Assembly: GCA_019454045.1 (NCBI GenBank)
Contig: SKCR01038880.1
Coordinates: forward strand, 1 to 64,000
DNA: 64,000 nt
Origin: Zanthoxylum bungeanum
Taxonomy: Eukaryota > Streptophyta > Magnoliopsida > Sapindales > Rutaceae
Reading direction: 5' to 3'
The position numbers and the translations under genes are program-made. Positions 35,431-46,200 of the stretch are shown here, in pieces (the first letter of the stretch is position 1; each line of letters begins with the position of its first letter). Below the pieces are notes generated by a model, which did not search any database, was not told the origin of the DNA, and worked only from the letters and a program-made list of their open reading frames with translations.

Positions 35431-36764
35431 GTTTTTAGAAAAAAAGGATTTCAGATTTCAATTTTCAGTTTTCAGAAAAGAGTTTCCGAAAAGAACTTGG
35501 AAAGACGGTTTTAGAGAAAAGTATAAGAAAAAGAAAGATTTCCTGAATGAGTTTTCAGAAAGCTGATTTTTAGTATAAGAGTTTCCTAGAACAGAAAATG
35601 AAGGAAATTTCAAGTAAGAGTTTTCCGAAAAGGATTAAAAAAAAGAGAATGTTTTCTAAACGGAATATATTATAAAGAATTGTGAGTTTTCAAAAAAAGA
35701 AAGAAGCTTTCCAAGCAAAGTGAAGTTATGAGATGTCAATATGAATTAAAGCTTTTAATATTTGGGTGATTCATGCATATGATGTTTGAGCACGATGATA
35801 TTGTTACTTGTGTGTGTGTGCATATGATTGATGATTGTATGTTGCATGGTAGAGGTACTGGATAGGATCCATTCGGATGGAATCCATCTCATACCTATTC
35901 TAAAATAAGTAATAGGTTCTGTACGAGCATTATTTGCACGAACCAGCACTAGTGCATACATATGATGATGAGATGCATATTTGCTCTATATATAAATAAT
36001 AATATGGATTGTATATGATAAATCGATGATGTGTTAACTAGAATGGTAAGAAGATAACTTTGATAATTCACCTAAGTTTGAGGTAGCGAAGCAAGAGAAA
36101 GATAAGGAGATAAGAAAACAATATGTATATGTATGTGAACACCGTTATATGTTATGCAGTGAATGTTATATATGTGACATCATGAATGTGTTAAGCATAC
36201 TAGACAAATGTAAAAGTTATAAGTAAGGGTAAATGAGGATAATTGTTGGTTATTGAATTATTCAAGTTAGAGAGGAACTACATGTTGTAACTTATAAGGT
36301 TAAAAACAAAGGAAATGATAAAAAAATAAAAAGGAGAATTGCTTGACGTATGTTGTGAACTAAAACGATTTGTATACGAAGTGAAAGTTATATATATATA
36401 TAAGTGACTTGTACATGTGACTTCAAATAATTGAAAAATGATTTATGAATGACGGTATGAGATGTATATGTGATAGTACGGATGACTCGATGATATGTTA
36501 AGATTGATATATGTATGTATGCAATGATTGCAAATGAATAAGCTATGAAACACGTCACGAAAACAAAAAGAGATGAGTGTATGAATGCTCACATAAAAGG
36601 AATATAAGAATTGAATGTTTGCCAATTGGCTAGGAAACAGACAGTATGAACAGTTGGTAATATTGAGAATGTGTGAATCACTTAGGAATCCCAGGAATAA
36701 TATGTAAACTGGAATTCAAACCCTGCTTGTGTATATTGCTCAAGGTAGGAGCATAGTTACTTAC

Positions 36765-36780
36765 TGAGTCTTATGACTCA
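36765..36780. promoter_or_regulatory. Palindromic TGAGTC/GACTCA pair in the solo LTR
   Basis: TGAGTCTTATGACTCA, positional equivalent of 26313-26329. A role as bZIP site is inferred from the motif only. Confidence 0.4.
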
Positions 36781-37535
36781 CTATACTACAGTGTTTGAGT
36801 TTTGCAGGTTGGCGACCTAAACGGTCGATCTTGGATTTCAGAGATGCGGAGCAGTCGGATAGCAGCATTGCAGTCAGCCAGTCACCAAGTCTTGGGGAAG
36901 TCGAGTCTTGTATATTTGAGTATCGATGAGCACAGATATTTATGTTGTAAAAGTTTTCGTATATGTTTATTTTCGGGCACGGAGCCCTGGTTTTATTGTG
37001 TTTATATATTTGCATTACATATTAGATGGGCCCTTAGATTACATTGATGTTGAGATACCGGCCTGAGGCTGAGATTTTATGTTCATATTGTATATGGATG
37101 CTGCCTATAGGCCAGGTTGCGTGATGTTACGAATACATCATGCCGAATTTTTTCTAAAATCAGAGGCTTATGGAGATGGGTTTAGCCTGTCTCATGCCGG
37201 TAACATTGCTGCTAAAGCGGGATGTTACATGGCCAAAGTCAAAGTTGTGTGTTATTTAACGGGATCCTAGCCCACTAGGAAACTGGGTTTCCCGAGTACT
37301 CACAGAGGGTTAGAGGCTCGCCGAAAAATATTGGGAGGCTAATATTGAATTTGCAATTTCGTTCAGATACTTAGCTTTACGCGCTTTCAATTTATTTCGT
37401 CAAAATTATTTTATTAGTTGGACTAATATAATGTTATTTTTCTTGTAACAGTTAGACTGTACCATATATCATTGATTAGATAGTTGGACTATCGTAATCA
37501 GGATGACAGGAAAGGGAAATGTCTGAGACATTATC

Positions 37536-38340
37536 ATGGGCAAAAATGTCTTTAAGGGCACGAACTTTGCCGATTGGGAAATGAATCTAAGGATAGTCCT
37601 TAGAGCCGAGAGGCTGCTGTATACTATACAGACACCTCTTGGGCCTAAACCCAAACCTGATCAGTTACTTGAGCTGGAGCTTTGGAAGACTCACAGCGAT
37701 GACAATGATACTGCTCAGTCTATTTTGCTTGCTTCTATGACTCAGCATTTCCGTCGACAGAACAGGGACTTGGATCCTTATAACATGTTGGCGAGGTTGC
37801 ACGACTTCACCGTTCAAACAAAAGAACGCAAAGATATGAGTTACAAAAGAAGCTCTTCCGTTCACGTATGTCAGAAGGCATGTCAGTTGAGTCCCATGTG
37901 GCACAGATGATTGCTGACATAGATGAACTAGCTCAGATGGGGATAGTCTTAGAGGCTGAGACTACTATAGATTTGATCTTGCAGTCTCTCCCCGACACTT
38001 GGAGATAATTCATCATAAACTATAATTTGATGAACATTGATGACTCTTGGAGAGTTGTTGTCAATTCTCAAGGTAGCTGAGAAGGAGCTACTTAAGGGCA
38101 ATAAGGGCGAGGCGTATTTTGCTTCGACATCTCAGACATCGAGGGCTGGGCCCAAGGCGACTGGAGGTGTGAAGAAGAAAAAGCATAAGAGAAAGGGAAA
38201 GGCCAAATCGTCAAAGGCTTTTGGGAAGCCTAAGGACAAATCTCAGGATGTATGCCTCCAGTGCGGAAAGCGAGGTCACTGGAAGCGTGACTGCCGCGAG
38301 TACAAGGCGCTCCAGAAAGAGATTAAAGCGGGCAAGACAC
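37536..38340 (+). pseudogene. E3 gag (frameshifted)
   Basis: Copia gag, the particle-forming protein. The first frame (37536-37910) begins MGKNVFKGTNFADWEMNLRI, the typical start of the UBN2/copia gag domain, and has KTHSDDNDTAQSILLASM. Near 37845 a frameshift moves the rest to another frame (RSRMSEGMSVESHV, then LILQSLPDTWR), followed by a stop. The frame opening at 38037 (GELLSILKVAEKELL) restores the end of gag: a Lys-rich linker and one zinc knuckle CLQCGKRGHWKRDC (about 38250-38295) with all C-C-H-C ligands present. Two frameshifts and one stop mean no intact gag. Confidence 0.85.
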
Positions 38341-38921
38341 CGGCTACATGTATGTTTGTTATTGAAATAAACATGACTAATTCTAGTTTTAAAAATTGGA
38401 TTTTTGATTCTGGTTGTAGTACTCACATATGTACTGATGTGCAGGATCTACGGATTAGCAGGAGACTGACCTCTACGCGTCGGAAATGGGGCACCAGTCA
38501 CCGTTTTGGCAGTTGGCATGTTTGTTTTAAACTGCCCTCAGGGTATGTACTTGAACTTAATTACTGTTATTATGTACCTAGTTTGACTAGAAATATTATT
38601 TCTGTATCTATGTTAACCCAATGTGGGTATACTTTTGTATTCAGGAACACTGGGTGTTTTGTGTATAAAAATGATGTAGAAATTTGCACTGCTGTTGCAA
38701 ATAATGGTCTTTATATTTTGAATATAAATCAATCTCAAACATATAATATAACAAATAAAAGGCTTAAAATGAGTAACAAATATGAAACTTATATGTGGCC
38801 CTGTCGTCTGAGACACATAAACAAGACTCGCATATCCATACTTTCGAAGAGTGAGTACTTGGACGGCTTTGATCCAAATTCATTTCGTCTGCGAATCTTA
38901 CTTATTAGGCAAAATGCCTAA
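38037..38921 (+). pseudogene. E3 gag end, protease and gag-pre-integrase frame (294 aa)
   Basis: The longest open frame in the window. It holds the zinc knuckle near residues 72-85, then the aspartic protease start WIFDSGCSTHIC (about residues 119-130), where DSG is the catalytic triad expected of retroelement proteases. After it come YVPSLTRNIISVSML and the gag-pre-integrase segment NGLYILNINQ and CRLRHINKTRIS. In the last segment the usual HLRLGH has become PCRLRH, and the zinc-binding CLLGKM part is shifted into another frame (read from 38905). It is open over its length but is only a part of the polyprotein. Confidence 0.8.
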
Positions 38922-39570
38922 ATCACCTTTTAGCGGTAAGGGTGAACGCGCCACCGAACTGTTAGCCCTGGTTCATAGTGACGTATGTGGGCCCATGTCT
39001 AGCTAGACTAGAGGTGGATACGAATACTTCATAATATTTACGGATGATGCATCACGTTATGGTTATATGTATCTTATGAGACACAAGTCGGAAACTTTTG
39101 AGAAATTCAAAGAGTTTCGACACGAAGTTGAAAAACAGACCGGTAAGAGTATATAGACATTACGATCGGACCGTGGTGGCGAATACTTGAGCAATGAGTT
39201 TCTAGATTACTTAAAAGAATATGGTATTCTTTCACAGTGGACTCCTCCTGGAACACCGCAATTAAACGGTGTGTCCGAACGGAGAACCGAACTTTGTTAG
39301 ACATGGTTAGGTCTATGATGAGTCGCACTGAGCTACCTGTTTCCTTCTGGGGATATGCATTAAATAGTGCAATTCTTATTTTGAATAAGGTTTCGTCAAA
39401 GTCTGTACAAAAGACACCATATAAGATATGGACAGGAAAGAAACCGGGTTTCTCATTCTTGAAGATTTGGGGATGCTGGGCATACGTCAAACGTTTGGAA
39501 GGTACCAAACTTGAACCAAAATCGGATAAATACCTATTCGTAGGATATCTTAGGGAAATAAAATGATATT
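38905..39570 (+). pseudogene. E3 integrase (stops and one frameshift)
   Basis: The integrase inserts element DNA into the chromosome. The frame from 38905 reads GKMPKSPFSGKGERATELL, then HSDVCGPMSS with the first catalytic Asp, a stop, GGYEYFIIFTDDASRYGYMY, a second stop after KQTGKSI, then LRSDRGGEYLSNEFLDYL with the second catalytic Asp. QLNGVSERRTEL carries the catalytic Glu, after which the frame shifts to 39237-39566 (TLLDMVRSMMSRTELPVS, KIWTGKKPGFSFLKIWG, EPKSDKYLFVGYL). The D-D-E set is present in DNA, but the chain is broken three times. Confidence 0.83.
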
Positions 39571-39926
39571 ACTTCTATCACCCACGTGAGAACAAAGTAT
39601 TTGTTGCTCTACATGCGGTTTTTCTTGAGAAGGAATTCCTAAATGCAGTGGTTAGTGGGAGGAAAGTAGAACTTGATGAAAATCGGAGTGATACTATTCC
39701 TGGCATAGAATCGTCAACGGAATATGAACAGTCCATCAGGGATGAGACTGTACCATAATCTTCTATTACACAAGGACCGCGTAGGTCGGAGAGAGTCAGG
39801 AAACAATCTGAGAGGTATGGGTTCCTGATCTCACCTCATGTAGATATTAATCTCATTGAGGATAACGAACCGGCTACGTATGAGGAAGCGATATAAGATA
39901 TCGATTCCGCTTTATGGTAAGAAGCC
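39571..39926 (+). pseudogene. E3 integrase-reverse transcriptase linker
   Basis: Degraded linker: remnants of YFYHPRENKVFVAL and FLEKEFLN, an acidic stretch, and SERVRKQSERYG. Several stops and small indels. Confidence 0.6.
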
Positions 39927-40500
39927 ATGAAGTCCGAAATGGATTCCATGTACACCAACCAAGTTTGGACACTGGTTGATGCACCAGAAGGCGTAAAGCC
40001 TATTGGATACAAATGGGTCTTCAAGAAGAAGACCGACATAGATGGCAACGTACAAACGTACAAAGCTAGGCTTGTAGCGAAGGGGTATCATCAACGACAT
40101 GGTGTCGATTACGATGAAACTTTCTCACCCGTTGCCATGATTAAATCCATTCGGATAATGCTTGCAATTGCTACATATTTCGATTATGAGATATAGCAGA
40201 TGGACGTTAAAACTGTCTTCCTTAATGGAAACCTTTTGGAGGATGTTTATATGCAACAGCCTGACGGTTTTATCGTGCCTAGACTTGGAAATAAGGTTTG
40301 TAAGTTAAATCGGTCCATTTATGGACTGAAGCAAGCATCGCGGTCATGAAACCAACATTTTGATAAGATCAAAAAAGAATATGATTTCATTCAAAATGAA
40401 GATGATCCTTGTGTATATAAGAGGTTAGTGGGAGAACACTGACTTTTATTGTCTTTTATGTTGACGATGTATTGCTTATAGGTAATGACATTTCCATGCT
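39927..40500 (+). pseudogene. E3 reverse transcriptase
   Basis: It copies element RNA into DNA. The frame 39927-40196 has [57 protein letters not shown], the conserved copia reverse-transcriptase start with its first catalytic Asp region. A stop replaces the Trp of the usual [14 protein letters not shown] motif at 40196. The frame then continues with MDVKTVFLNGNL, KLNRSIYGLKQASRS, another stop, and DPCVYKRLVGE. After a frameshift at about 40440 it gives FYVDDVLL (about 40455-40480), the YVDD active site. Catalytic motifs are present but the frame has two stops and one shift. Confidence 0.85.
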
Positions 40501-41400
40501 AATATCGGTGAAAGCTTGGCTTTTATTGAAATTCTCTATGAAAGATCTAGGAGAAGCAGCCTTTATCATGGGAATAAAGATCTACCGGGATAGATCTAGA
40601 AAGCTGTTTGGACTCTCCCATAGTACATATATTGACAAAGTGTTGAAGAGATTCAACATGGATCAGTCCAAGAGGGGACTGTTGCCAGTGTCACGTGGTG
40701 TCTATCTATCTAAGGACATGTGTCCTAAAACTCAAGATGAGAGAGACAACATGAGTCGGATACCGTTCATCTCGGCAGTCGGATCGATCATGTATGCCAT
40801 GATATGTACGCGACCTGATGTCTCCTATGCTTTGAGCATGTGTAGTCGTTATCAGGTTGATCCAGGTGAAGGTCACTGGATGGCGGTTAAGAATATCCTA
40901 AAGTATCTTAGACGAACTAAGGATGTTTTCTTAATCTATGGAGATGGAGAACTTGAGGTAACTGGGTATACCGATGCAAGTTTCCAAACCGACAAAGACG
41001 ATTGTAAGTCGCAATCCGGGTACATATTTTGTTTGAAAACGGAGCAGTGAGCTGGAAATCTTCCAAGCAAGAGATTGTTGCTGATTCAACAACAGAAGCG
41101 GAGTACATTGCTGCAGTTAAATCAGCAAAGAAGCAGTTTGGATCTGAAAATTCCTAATTGGATTAGGAGTAGTTCCGTTAGCAGCTGAGCCCGTTCCATT
41201 GTATTGTGACAATAACGGGGCTATAGCGCAGGCTAAGGACCACAGTCTCATCAACGATCCAAGCATGTTCTTCGACGTTTCCATCTGATACGTGAGATCA
41301 TACACGTGGCGATGTGAAGGTCGAGAAGGTCGCATCAGATGACAACATGGCAGATCCGCTGATGAAAGCTATTCCTCAGTAAAAGTTTGAGCGATATGTA
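40472..41400 (+). pseudogene. E3 reverse transcriptase thumb and RNase H
   Basis: The 192-residue frame 40472-41050 reads FSMKDLGEAAFIMGIKIYRD, HSTYIDKVLKRFNMDQSKRG, then SAVGSIMYAMICTRPDVSYA, standard copia sequence after the YVDD box. RNase H begins with VTGYTDASFQTDKDDCKSQS. A one-base shift near 41040 moves the next part, SWKSSKQEIVADSTTEAEYI, to another frame. Remnants reach SDDNMADPLMKAIPQ before the polypurine tract. The order after reverse transcriptase confirms the copia type. Confidence 0.82.
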
Positions 41401-41442
41401 CATAGTTCAGGTATTAGATGCTTGAGTGACTGGCTATAGGCC

Positions 41443-41451
41443 AAGTGGGAG
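41443..41451 (+). other. E3 polypurine tract
   Basis: AAGTGGGAG followed by AT and the LTR start TGTTGG. Confidence 0.85.
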
Positions 41452-41453
41452 AT

Positions 41454-43367
41454 TGTTGGACAGTTATGACCCATAGTGTCACTGTTTGTAAAAGACATTG
41501 TGTTTTTGTACAAAATTAACTATGTAATAATGAAATTGCCTTTTACCGTTTTGTAATTTATTTACTTTGATATATAAATGGTAAAAGTCCATATGATTAG
41601 TTCCAGATTGAGATGATATGAGACAGTATCAATCCATAAAGGTTTAATCATTAAATATCTCTGGTCGTAGTATTATCGAGATTGGACATCGATAATGCGG
41701 AATAGACTAGTATTGCACTTGTGCGCGTTTGTGATGGCATAACGGCATAGTTCTCATATATTTAAGTATTTGATACTTATGCAAGTGCGATAGGAGGTTA
41801 TGTTTTCCGATGGTACGGAAAATAACTTCGCTCTGGATAGACCCCACGGAATCCCATTGGTAGTATGTATATGTGTCTATGGGAGTCCGCTTCAGGGTAG
41901 GTGTATTTGGTCTTAACCTGAGACTTGCATCGCTAGTACTTGCGACAATCGGTAAACTTTGGTTTTGGTCATCCAGGGCTTTAACAGGTTCTGTGTACGC
42001 CTCTTCTGGGTTTATTGAGAATCGCAAGTGTATTGGATGTGATGTCAAGACGGAAGTATCACTTCAGACATATGGAGATGATGATCACGCAGGGATTCAG
42101 AACTGGTTCTCTATTGTGTTACAACCATCGGGATAATATGACAAGGTCATGATTATCCGATTCAAAGAGACTAGTTGCTTGACATCCGATATGTGCTTCG
42201 TACGGGGCAGACACTTTTCCAGCCCCAGACCTTGCATGTGACATCCGATACTGGATCGCAATACGTAATACTACGTATACTATGCCTTAAGATCGTATAT
42301 TCCATTAAGAATATTTCTGGAGAATTGGGTAGGCATGACGCTTTGCTAGAAGCCACCTTGTCTCGTAAATCGGTAAAAACGTAGTACGAGGTACGTACGT
42401 GTTCGGATAGTCCGACGACCGTATTTACTGCCAACATATCCAGGGATCTCTTGGGTCGCTTCCCGAAGATTCACGGATGACGTATGATTCGAGCGAAATT
42501 AATCTGGGATTAATTACGGAGAGACTTTATCTTGGATAAAGTACTATTTGAAGAGAGAGAAAGTTTAATTTGGAATTAATCGTTAAAATAATATATTCGA
42601 TATATTATTTGGAACTAGATTTCGATGCGGAATTGAAATTAGATTTTAATTTGGGCTAACGAGTTAATTTAGAATTATTCGTTAGCGACATGAATAGTAA
42701 TTTTTAGGCTTAATTATTTAATTAAATTCGATTTAATTACGTCGCGATGGAAGTTCGTTAATTCGGAATTAGCGAACCGAGCCCGGGAGTGTTTGCGGGC
42801 CCACTCGCATTCGGAATCAAGTGGGGCCCACATGTCACATCAACCATCACGCACATGTCACCTTTATTATTTTAGGTGATGTGTTTAGGTGTAGTTGTTG
42901 GTGAAAGTGTGTAATACACTCCAAATTGATAAAATTGAGTGAGATATACCAAATCCACTTTTTGTAAATCATTATTATTGATTTTGGAAATCAAAAACAC
43001 ACACTTCACTTTGCTTCTCTCTTGGCCGAAACCTGTGAAGGTTTTACTCTCCCCATTTCTTTCATTTGTTGACCGAATTTGAAGGACATTCAAGGAGAAT
43101 TTTTGTTGCAAAAATTCTCAAAGGGCTAGCACTCTTCAAGGATCATCAAGAGGTGATAGGGAAACCTATTCAAGAGCTTGAAAGACAAAACAAAGCTTGG
43201 AGTTTTGATTTCATCTTGGCCGAATCCTTGGAGGTTTGGAGGAGCAACGTTTAGCATTTGACGCATCCAAAATCCGTTCAATGTAAGTGTGTTTCTGCCA
43301 CTCTTCTTTGATATTCATTCATGATTTTATGCTTATTTAATCTTGGGACTAATCATAGAAACCACCA
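41454..43367 (+). repeat. E3 3' LTR
   Basis: It follows the polypurine tract and ends AACCACCA, one base different from the 5' LTR end. Small indels against the 5' copy are seen near 41722, 42024 and 42570. Confidence 0.9.
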
Positions 43368-44215
43368 ATCTCAAAGACATTAATTTATTTTCCAGTTTGT
43401 TTTTATACTTCATTTCATAATTCTTTGAAATTTTCAAAAGTTTTTTTTATTTATGTTTCATCAAATAAACATAATTATATTGTGACACATCATCGGTAAA
43501 AGTAACAAAATATGAAAAACCACTATGAGCGGTTTGACTCATGGGACCACATACATCAGAATAAGTTAGTGGCTCGATGTCCCACAGCTGAAAATGGGGC
43601 TTTGGTTGTTTTACCCTCAATACAAGATTCACAAGTTGGATAGGGTTCAATGTGAGATCCTGAATCAAACCATTCATAACCAACTGAGTCAAGCGTCTAA
43701 CATCTATATGACCTAACCTCAAATGCCAAAGTTTAATATTATTTATTTCAGACAATTTATGTTTGTTAATCCTAGTATTCAAGACATCTCGAGAAGTATG
43801 TAAAATATAATGACCATGCTCATTTGGACATACAAGGATTTGAATATTATTTTTATCATATAAACACAAGAAACAGTTCTTAATATTTACATGATATCCC
43901 TTCGTATCTAATTCAAAAAGTGATATAGTAATAGCTTCGTATCCCGGTATAACATAACAGTCATATAACAAAAGTCTCCCATTGGGCACGATAATCTCCC
44001 ATAATCCCACTATAACCATATCAAGAGAGTCTCTACTCTCAAAATATAACTGCATCTCTTCAGATTTTAGTCGTCTACTTTCCTTCAGCACGTGTAATAA
44101 TTGCATATGTGAACAGGAAAAGCAGAATCTAAAATCCAACTAGAAGTGACAACTTCACAAGCTGAAGAGATATCAATAACAAGAAAAATAAAAGTACCTG
44201 ATGTAGATGCTATTT
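43368..44215 (-). pseudogene. E2 protease, gag-pre-integrase and integrase N-terminal half
   Basis: In element sense: a protease remnant SWILDSAFPVHIC (about 44150-44105) where the Gly of the DSG/DTG triad is Ala. The 230-residue frame 44139-43447 then gives VPNGRLLLYDCYVIPGYEA, DKNNIQILVCPNEHGHYILH, IKLWHLRLGHIDVRRLTQLV, the gag-pre-integrase with HLRLGH, and ends in the integrase start YSDVCGPMSQTAHSGFSYFV with the first catalytic Asp and FTDDVSQYNYVYLMKHK. Past 43447 it decays to SLRS at 43368, and DRDSEY continues at 28490 after E3. The usual CESCLRGKMTK zinc part is degraded to VNLVLRVKQ. Confidence 0.8.
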
Positions 44216-45065
44216 CTTTCTGATCTGGGCCAGGTAGTCTGGACAATTCCCTTTCCAGTACTCGATCTTACTACAGTGGTGGTATTTATCTTCAGCAACT
44301 CTTTTGGGCTTCGCTATCTTGCTCTGCGGAGGAACATTAAAACCATTCTCTTTCTTTCCCTTTGTATTCTTCACTTTCAACTTAAATTGAGAAGAAGCGG
44401 AAAGTGAAGTGGGTTTCAGAGGGTGAGTCGGCACTCCATTCTTTAAATCCTCTTCCGCAATAAGAAACATATTATGCAACTCATGGTAAGAACAATGAAT
44501 CTTATTCATGTTGAAATATATCACAAACTGGTGATATGATGATGGGAGCGAACCTCGAATCACACTGCGTCCTAGAGTATCATTGAGAAGGAAATCGCAT
44601 CGCCTCAATTGCTCAATCAAATTGATCAAATGAAGCACATGTTACCTCACTGCATGTCCCTCATCAACTCTTGAATGGAATAGTTCCATTGCAAATCTAT
44701 GAACCAAGGCTAGATCTTGATTCATGAATAATTTCCTTAGTCGTGTCATCATGTTGTACGCATCATGCTATCATAATATTACCTCTTGAGTGCTGAAACC
44801 AGTGAACTGAGAATATATGATTTATCTCTTAAATCATCATCTTTCCATTTCTGGAAAGTCTCAACTTCCTCCGGTGTCGCCTCATCAGATATAGCTAGGG
44901 GCAAAAGACCCTTCAATACATATCCCGCTTCTCAAATCCGAGGACAATCCTCAAGTCCATATCCCAGTCTGTAAAGTTTTCGGCGCCTTTAAACTTGTTC
45001 TATCCAGCATACGAGCAAATGAGTTGGTAAAGAAGCCGCCGCCACAAATCTATCATATAGATTGC
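44210..45065 (-). pseudogene. E2 gag
   Basis: Copia gag in several frames. The N-terminal part (45020-44800) reads FKGAENFTDWDMDLRIVLGF in one frame and PLAISDEATPEEVETFQKW in another. The 142-residue frame 44638-44210 begins MLHLINLIEQLRR and contains LGRSVIRGSLPSSYHQF, HELHNMFLIAEEDLKN, a Lys-rich linker and a degraded zinc knuckle HHCSKIEYWKGNCPDYL, where the first Cys is His/Tyr and the His ligand is Tyr. In-frame stops lie near 44760-44640. Leader, primer site and start context are missing to the right. Confidence 0.75.
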
Positions 45066-45264
45066 GAAAACAGTTAGCAAATAAAACAGTTTCATATAAT
45101 ATCAAAAAACTTTAAATATATCATAGATTTTTAATCTAAAAATACATCTCTCACTATTTAATGTAAAACTGTAATCCCCATATAGAATACAAAGAATTCA
45201 ATAATCAAATTAAATTCAATAGTGAAAAGTGTACCTCGTGAATATATTTCAGCTCACAGCTTTA
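45066..45264. other. AT-rich sequence up to the E2/E4 junction
   Basis: Probable remainder of the E2 leader. At about 45265 similarity to E1 starts abruptly (TACTCTTTCAAGTATA, compare 6496), which marks a deletion or rearrangement joint. Confidence 0.45.
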
Positions 45265-46200
45265 CTCTTTCAAGTATACGAGAAACTTACTGCTTAAGTA
45301 TTTTCATTACGGTCTTACCGTGGCGGCATAATACTATAACCGATCTGTTTATTTACTTCGCGTTGAAACTTTAAAGTTTCCGATTTGTGTTCTTCAAAAG
45401 AAACACATAACCATAACGTGATGCCACATCCGTTAAGGTCACGAAATATTCATGTTCACATCTAGCCTAGCTAGATATGGGCCCACTTATTTCATCATGA
45501 ATAGGGCTAACAGATCGGTGGCCCTTACACTATTACCAAGTAAATAGTGTTTTAGGTACTATATCAAATAAACTAGATTCGTAGACCTTGTTTGAATAGT
45601 CAAATAAGTCCTAGTACCCACTCTTCAAAAGTGTGGATATACGAGTCTTGTTCAATTGTGTCCCAGACTACAATGCCACAAATAAGTCTCTTAATTGATC
45701 AAATCAGTTTGAGCTATTAAGGTGTCATGTTATATATGTGAGATTTATTTTTATTCTAAATATAAATGCTGTTATTTACATCTAATGTGTTTATCTCAGT
45801 ATCATCTTTATATAATAAAACACTTTAGTGTTCTAGAATATAAAGGTTCACCCGCAACGGATTAAACACTGATATAGAGATAACGTATCTAGTCAAACTA
45901 GTTACATTATAACTTCCCTAATTTAAGTACATACCCAGGGTAATTCCTAAAGTTAGGTATCTACGGTTAAAACAGTGACTATCGTCCCGTTTTCAATTCG
46001 CAGAGTAATCTCATCTGAAGTCAGTATCCTGCTTAAAGCAGATTCTGCACAACAGTACATATTTATGTATCACACTAAGTATTTAAAATCCAATTTCAAT
46101 ACTAGTTGTGAACATAATTATGACAAACATATTTGAAGTAAGAGCCTTGCTTGTCTTCAATTCCTTCTTAGGATATGTCCTTCAATTTCATTATCATGTC
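45265..46200 (-). pseudogene. E4 pol remnant (gag-pre-integrase and integrase start)
   Basis: Runs parallel to E1 6490-7450 with many stops. Recognisable in element sense are an LRLGHI-like segment near 45650 and the HSDVCGP-like integrase start near 45530-45470 (upstream of GGGCCCATATCTAGC). Protease motifs are not intact. No protein can be made. Confidence 0.6.

Larger units (their letters stand above)
32304..37229 (+). mobile_element. Solo gypsy-type LTR, 4.9 kb
   Basis: It starts TGTAACAGACC and ends AAGCGGGATGTTACA, with a perfect TGGCC duplication (32299-32303, 37230-37234). The E3 leader reads through (GTTGGCC then AAAGTCAA) once it is removed. The modular layout matches the other solo LTR: hairpin GGGGCATGAGGG...CTCACCCC (35167), palindrome ACATGTGCACATGT (35297), a minisatellite, a TTTCAG-rich tract, TGAGTCTTATGACTCA (36765) and the end GCTTATGGAGATGGG...TGTTACA. 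No internal coding region. Confidence 0.88.
28491..43367 (+). mobile_element. Copia LTR retrotransposon E3, with a solo LTR inside its leader
   Basis: 5' LTR 28491-30408 and 3' LTR 41454-43367 are nearly equal in length (1918 and 1914 bp) and start TGTTGGACAGTTATGACC. Order: primer site, long leader, gag, protease, gag-pre-integrase, integrase, reverse transcriptase, RNase H, polypurine tract, as in Ty1/copia. About 9.95 kb without the solo LTR (32304-37229). Several stops and frameshifts make it non-autonomous today. The flanks (ATCCG left, ATCTC right) are not a duplication; joined directly they restore the E2 integrase frame. Confidence 0.9.
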
